Assembly: GCF_027409185.1 (NCBI RefSeq)
Contig: NC_084462.1
Coordinates: 154,615,490 to 154,679,489 of the forward strand
From: Cynocephalus volans
Lineage: Eukaryota > Chordata > Mammalia > Dermoptera > Cynocephalidae
Direction of reading: 5' to 3'
Length of the DNA stretch: 64,000 bases
The position numbers were made by a program, and so were the translations under genes. The notes under the pieces were generated by a model. The model was not told the origin of the DNA. It saw nothing but the letters and a program-made list of their open reading frames with translations, and ran no database searches. Within the stretch, counting starts at the first letter, position 1; every line of letters begins with the position of its first letter. This document shows, one piece after another, positions 59,909-64,000 of this stretch.

Positions 59909-60462
59909 TGTTGTGAGGTGCAGTTCCCAATAAAGTGGACACCACACAAAAATACTTGAGGGTTGTGAAAGGTTTATTTCTCCTGCCAATCGGAGGCTGT
60001 CTCCCCATGCAGTCTGGATAGAGTGCAGCCCCCAGCCTTATTAGGGTAAGGTTCTTATAGGCATAAACAACGTCCCGTTTGGCATACAGGATGTTCTGCA
60101 AGAGCAAGCAAGCTGGTTTACAGAAGCTGAAATATGCAGGTTATAGCAGAGCATAAAATTTTCCACAAAAAATATGTTTAGTTTAAATGGTCAGTGGTTG
60201 TGAGTTAAACCTAGGTAAAGAAGCTTCTTGAGTAAGGGTCTCTCACACCTGGGTATAAGGGCAGGAAATGTGGTTACTTGAGGAGGGGTCTGCCTTAGAA
60301 AGCGACGTCATCTCTCATCTACACAGGAAAGAGCTGACAGTCTGTGGTTTTCTTGCTAACACAGGAACAGGCTTGTGACCACAGAGCTACAGAGTGCAGA
60401 AATGCGTTTAGCTGTTTTTACAACCGGGACAAAGATGGAGTTAATCATGTTAACTTGCAACA
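59909..60462 (-). mobile_element. Solo LTR (554 bp), reverse
   Basis: Starts TGTTGTGAGG and ends TTGCAACA, giving TGTTG...CAACA ends. The 4-bp duplication is CAGT at 59905-59908 and 60463-60466. On the minus strand a CCTATAAGAACC box and GAGAAATAAACC (poly-A signal) lie in the expected order. Confidence 0.87.
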
Positions 60463-60729
60463 CAGTATATACAAACCAACTTAAGGACACCTTAGAGGGT
60501 AAAATATTATAATTGGAAGCAAGCCTGCGATGGTTGGAATTGTTGCTGTCAATTTGGGGAAGAACTCTCCTTAGGTATATGCCAAATGCTGTCAGCTGCT
60601 GTCCTCAGAGCAGCCACTATTCTGGCAAGAAAGAAAATGCATCAGGCTCATGGGATCACACACATAGCCATATTTGTCAGTGGGTGAGTACTGAAAACCT
60701 CTTCATCTCCTCCAAAGACAAACCCCTAA

Positions 60730-60960
60730 AAGAACATTGTCCAGCAGGTTTTGGAGGCTGGGAAGTCCAAAGTCCAGGGAACACACCTGGTGAGGGTCTT
60801 TGGTGGTGACTTCAGCGATGCAGGGTATCACATTGCAAGAAAGGCATGAGCAAGAGCTATTCTATCTCTTGATAGGGGAATGGCAAGTTTCGAAGAACAT
60901 GTGGGATGGGAGTTATTGTCGCAGTAGTCTTTGGAAAATACAATCTGTCTGCAGAGTTGT
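60730..60960 (+). mobile_element. Ancient repeat fragments
   Basis: TTTTGGAGGCTGGGAAGTCC resembles the repeat at 41060, and TGGCAAGTTTCGAAGAACAT resembles 57393-57470. Family not named. Confidence 0.5.
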
Positions 60961-61229
60961 TTGTTACGTAGCAATAGGTAACTGGAACACTGGTGAAAAT
61001 AAAGACAAAATTTCACCAGCAGCCACAGAAAAAAGACAGCCTTCAAAGGAACAACAACTACTAGTGTAGTTTGGTGGCTGCCTTTGTTCATGCTAAAGTG
61101 GCAGCAGTTTTACCCATTATTGCTTTTACAACATCAATGCAAATGTCAACACAGTGAAAAGGCAACTACCATCTTAGTTTATTATGAAAATAGTTTTTGA
61201 TCTTTACTCAGGGGTCTGTAGATCACATT

Positions 61230-62730
61230 TTTAGAACGTTTATTCTAGAGAAACTCCATATATGTATCAAGAAACAAAAACAAGAATATTCATAGCAGCA
61301 CTGTTTGTACTAGCAAAACACTGGAAATGATCAAAATGTCTATTAACAGTAGAATGGATAAATAAATTGTGGACTACTCATAAGATTTAATATGATAAGG
61401 CAGTGAAAACAAATGAAGTACACTGACCTAATAAATAAAATAGATGAATCTCAGGAAAATATTGTTGACTAAAAAGGCAAATTGTAGAAAAATTAATAGA
61501 GTATGTTTTTATTAGATATGATACCAAAAACAGAAGCAAAAAAATAAATTGAACTTTATCAAAATGAAAAATTTGGGGCTTCAAAGGATACCATCAAGGA
61601 AAAGATACTTTCTTGATGGTATCCATAGAATGGGAAAGACAATCCATAGGATGGGAAAAATTATCTTCAGATCATATATCTGATAAGGAATGTGTATGTA
61701 GAATATATAAAGAACTCTTACAACTCATTAATAAAAAGGCAACCAGTTTTTAAAAGACATCTGTTCTGAAGAGACATTTCCCAAAGAAGATATACAAATG
61801 CGCAATTAGCATATGAAAAGATGCTCAACATCAGTAGCCTCCAGGAAAATACAAACTAAAACCACAATAAGATACAAACTTTATACCCACTAGGGTGGCT
61901 AAAATAAAAAGACAGATAATAACAAGTGTTGGTGAGGATGTGGAGATATTGGAAGCCTCATACACTGCTGGTAAGATTGTAAAATGGTGTAGCCACTTTG
62001 TAAGTCTGGCATATCCTCAAAGGTTAAACATAAAATCACTCAGCAATTCCAGTCCTAGGTATAAATCCAAGATAAATGAGATTGTACAACCACACAAAAA
62101 TCTTGTGTACAGATGTTCACAGCAACGTTTTTCATAATAGCCAAGAAGTATATACAACCCAAATGTCCATCAACCAATGACTGGATAATTAAAAGGTGTA
62201 TATCTATACGATGGAATATTATTCAGCAATAAAGAGTGAATGGGCTGTTATAACACTAAGGTCAACGATTTGGATCTCCATACCTGCCAGGTGCAAAGAA
62301 AAAAAAAGTAAATGGACTGGTCTGTTAGCTCAGTTGATTAGAGCATAGTGCTGATAACAGCAAGGTCCAGGGGTTGATCCCTCTACTGGCCAGCCACCAA
62401 AAAAAAAAAAAAAAAAAGCAAATGAAGTAATGGTACATGGATGTATCATGTAACATGGATGAGCCCTGAAGACATTATGGTAAGTTAAAGAAGCCAGACA
62501 CAAAAGACCACATATTTATGATTTCATTTATAAGAAATATCCAGAATAAAATCTATAGAGACAGAAACTAGATTAATGGTTGCCTAGAGCTGGGAGTAGG
62601 GAGAGTTGGGGGAGAAATGGGAAGTGACTACTAATGGGCACAGTGTTTCTCTTGGGGATGATGAAAATTGTCAGAATTAGGTAGTGGTGATGGTTGTACA
62701 ATCTTGTGAATATATTAAAAAAACACTGAA
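61230..62730 (+). mobile_element. Old L1 3' half with inserted SINEs
   Basis: Recognisable as L1 ORF2 end and 3'UTR: GGATGTGGAGATATTGGAAG, CATACACTGCTGGTAAGATT, GATGGAATATTATTCAGCAA, then GTTGCCTAGAGCTGGGAGTA and ACAATCTTGTGAATATATTA. The 5' limit is uncertain. Two CYN copies interrupt it at about 62238-62415. Confidence 0.75.
62238..62415 (+). repeat. Two CYN SINEs in L1
   Basis: A 5'-truncated copy (GGGCTGTTATAACACTAAGG ...) is followed by a full monomer (GGACTGGTCTGTTAGCTCAG ... CTACTGGCCAGCCACC, A19 tail). GTGAATGG/GTAAATGG/GCAAATGA recur at the borders. Confidence 0.8.
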
Positions 62731-62732
62731 TT

Positions 62733-63999
62733 GGAGTGCACCTTGAGTGGCAGCTTTGCAGGAAGCCGAAGCCAACCCCATGCCGGAATCTACATTTCAC
62801 AACCAGTATGACAATATGTCACTGTTTGGAGCCCTCAGGGCAGGATTCACCAAATTGAATATGCAATGGAAGCTGTTGCATATTCAAAACAAGGGTCCTC
62901 CATAGTTAGCATGAAATTGAAAACCCATGCAAGGAAAAAAGGGCACAATCAGAGCCTGCAGCTCAGAAAAAAATTCTCCGTGTTGACAACCATATTGCTA
63001 TCTCAGTTGCAGGTCTTACTGTTGATGCTAGACTATTATGTAATTTTATATGCCAGGAGTGTTTTGGATTCCAGATTTGTAGTTCACAGACTACTTCCTG
63101 TGTCTGCTCTTGTATCTCTAATTGGAAGCAAGACCCAGATACCAACACAAAAATAGCTGGAGACTGTATGGTGTCAGGCTACTTATTGCTGGTCATGATG
63201 ATACAGGACTTCACATTTTTCAGTCCTGTCCTTCTGCTAACTATTTTGACTGTATAGCTATGTCCATTGGAACCTGTTGTCAATCAGCTTGTACTTACTT
63301 AGAGACACAAATGCCTGAGTTTATGGAGTGTAATTTGAATGAAGTGGTTAAACATGGTTTGTGTGCCTTAAGAGAGACACTTCCTGCAAACCAGGATCTA
63401 ACTACAAATAATGTGTCCACTGGAATTTTTGGTAAAGACTTAGAGCTGATGATGATGATGACGATGACGATGTGTCTTCATTCCTGGCAAGTCTCGAAGA
63501 AAGACCACAGAGAAAGGCACAGCCTGCTGAACCTGCTGATCAACCTGAAGAAAAGGCTGGATGAACCAATAGAACATTAAGTGATAAACCAGTCTATAGT
63601 GTATTATCAAATATGTAAGAGTGCAGGAACACATACTGATGACCATAGTCTATAATTTGAACCAAAAGATGCAGAGTGGTGGAATGGTATGTTTTGAGAA
63701 TCAGTCCATACGTCAGTTTTTCCCAAGCAACCTAAATGAAACCATACAATAGGATACATTTTTATTTATTATTGTGGGGGTTTTTTTTGTTTGTTTTGTT
63801 TTGTGGTGACTGGCTGGTATGGGGATCCAAACCCTTGACCTTAGTGAATGGGATGTATTTTTCTTTGAGAGGGTCTACATAATTATTTTCTAGAAAGTGG
63901 AGGCATCTGTACTAATTTTTTATATAAAAAAATAGTGTCTTTGTGGTTTTAAAGACAACTGTGGAATAAACTTATTTCACCTCCTGGAAAAAAACCCAC
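62733..63999 (+). pseudogene. PSMA1P: Processed pseudogene of PSMA1 (20S proteasome alpha subunit)
   Basis: Intronless copy of PSMA1 mRNA with part of the 5'UTR, the whole coding stretch (62792-63580) and the 3'UTR. Recognisable peptides in changing frames include IHQIEYAMEAV-like text, [31 protein letters not shown] and the Asp-rich run near 63448-63475. The start codon is mutated (ACA at 62792), and there are several frameshifts and stops. The 3'UTR holds a reverse CYN SINE (about 63774-63846) and ends with GGAATAAACTTATTTC near the window edge. Non-functional. Confidence 0.9.
63774..63846 (-). repeat. CYN SINE, truncated, in the PSMA1 pseudogene
   Basis: T-rich end, then GTGACTGGCTGGTATGGGGATCC (quoted in part), AACCCTTGACCTTAGTG. 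Confidence 0.75.
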
Positions 64000-64000
64000 T

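Overview
The window is a piece of a placental-mammal nuclear genome. It holds split genes with GT..AG introns, CpG-rich first exons, L1, MIR, MaLR and DNA-transposon remnants, and a swarm of short SINEs. The SINEs have a body that reads like tRNA-Ile (GGCCGGTTAGCTCA...GGTTCGATCC) followed by an A-rich tail. tRNA-Ile-derived SINEs of this kind (CYN/t-SINE) are known from colugos (Dermoptera), and no Alu, B1 or Can-SINE is visible, so the source is most likely a colugo such as Galeopterus. The locus corresponds to human 14q24.3, the HEATR4 - ACOT cluster.

Layout: 385-16649, minus strand: ten internal coding exons of HEATR4, whose phases join without a stop or frameshift into 796 codons; the 3' end lies left of the window and the start codon was not found. 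16.7-24.9 kb: intergenic, with MIR, a MaLR LTR, a TA microsatellite and an old L1 split by a solo LTR. 24994-30617, plus strand: an intact three-exon acyl-CoA thioesterase gene with a mitochondrial-type leader (ACOT2-like). 30.7-52.0 kb: a repeat-rich spacer with a 2.55-kb L1-derived composite retrotransposon carrying an 80-bp VNTR (37050-39603), three-layered L1/LTR nests and a decayed 6-kb tRNA-His-primed class I endogenous retrovirus (43418-49379). 52344-55468, plus strand: an intact three-exon ACOT4. 55.5-64 kb: more repeats, a 199-bp inverted duplication, a fourth solo LTR and a processed PSMA1 pseudogene.

Function: ACOT2 and ACOT4 hydrolyse acyl-CoAs to free acid plus CoA in mitochondria and/or peroxisomes. 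Both keep the Ser-Asp-His triad. Their first exons share a tract of 162 identical bases although the third exons have diverged, which points to gene conversion. HEATR4 runs the other way and is functionally unrelated.

Most noteworthy: (1) the L1 5'UTR - VNTR - L1 3' end composite element with a perfect 22-bp target-site duplication, which resembles the primate SVA by convergence; (2) the ACOT2-type protein with both a mitochondrial leader and a C-terminal AKL peroxisomal signal; (3) the ACOT exon-1 conversion tract; (4) the 199-bp inverted duplication; (5) an orphan Kozak-ATG exon just upstream of ACOT4. No wholly new biochemical system was found. Repeat family names were assigned by eye and need a library search.
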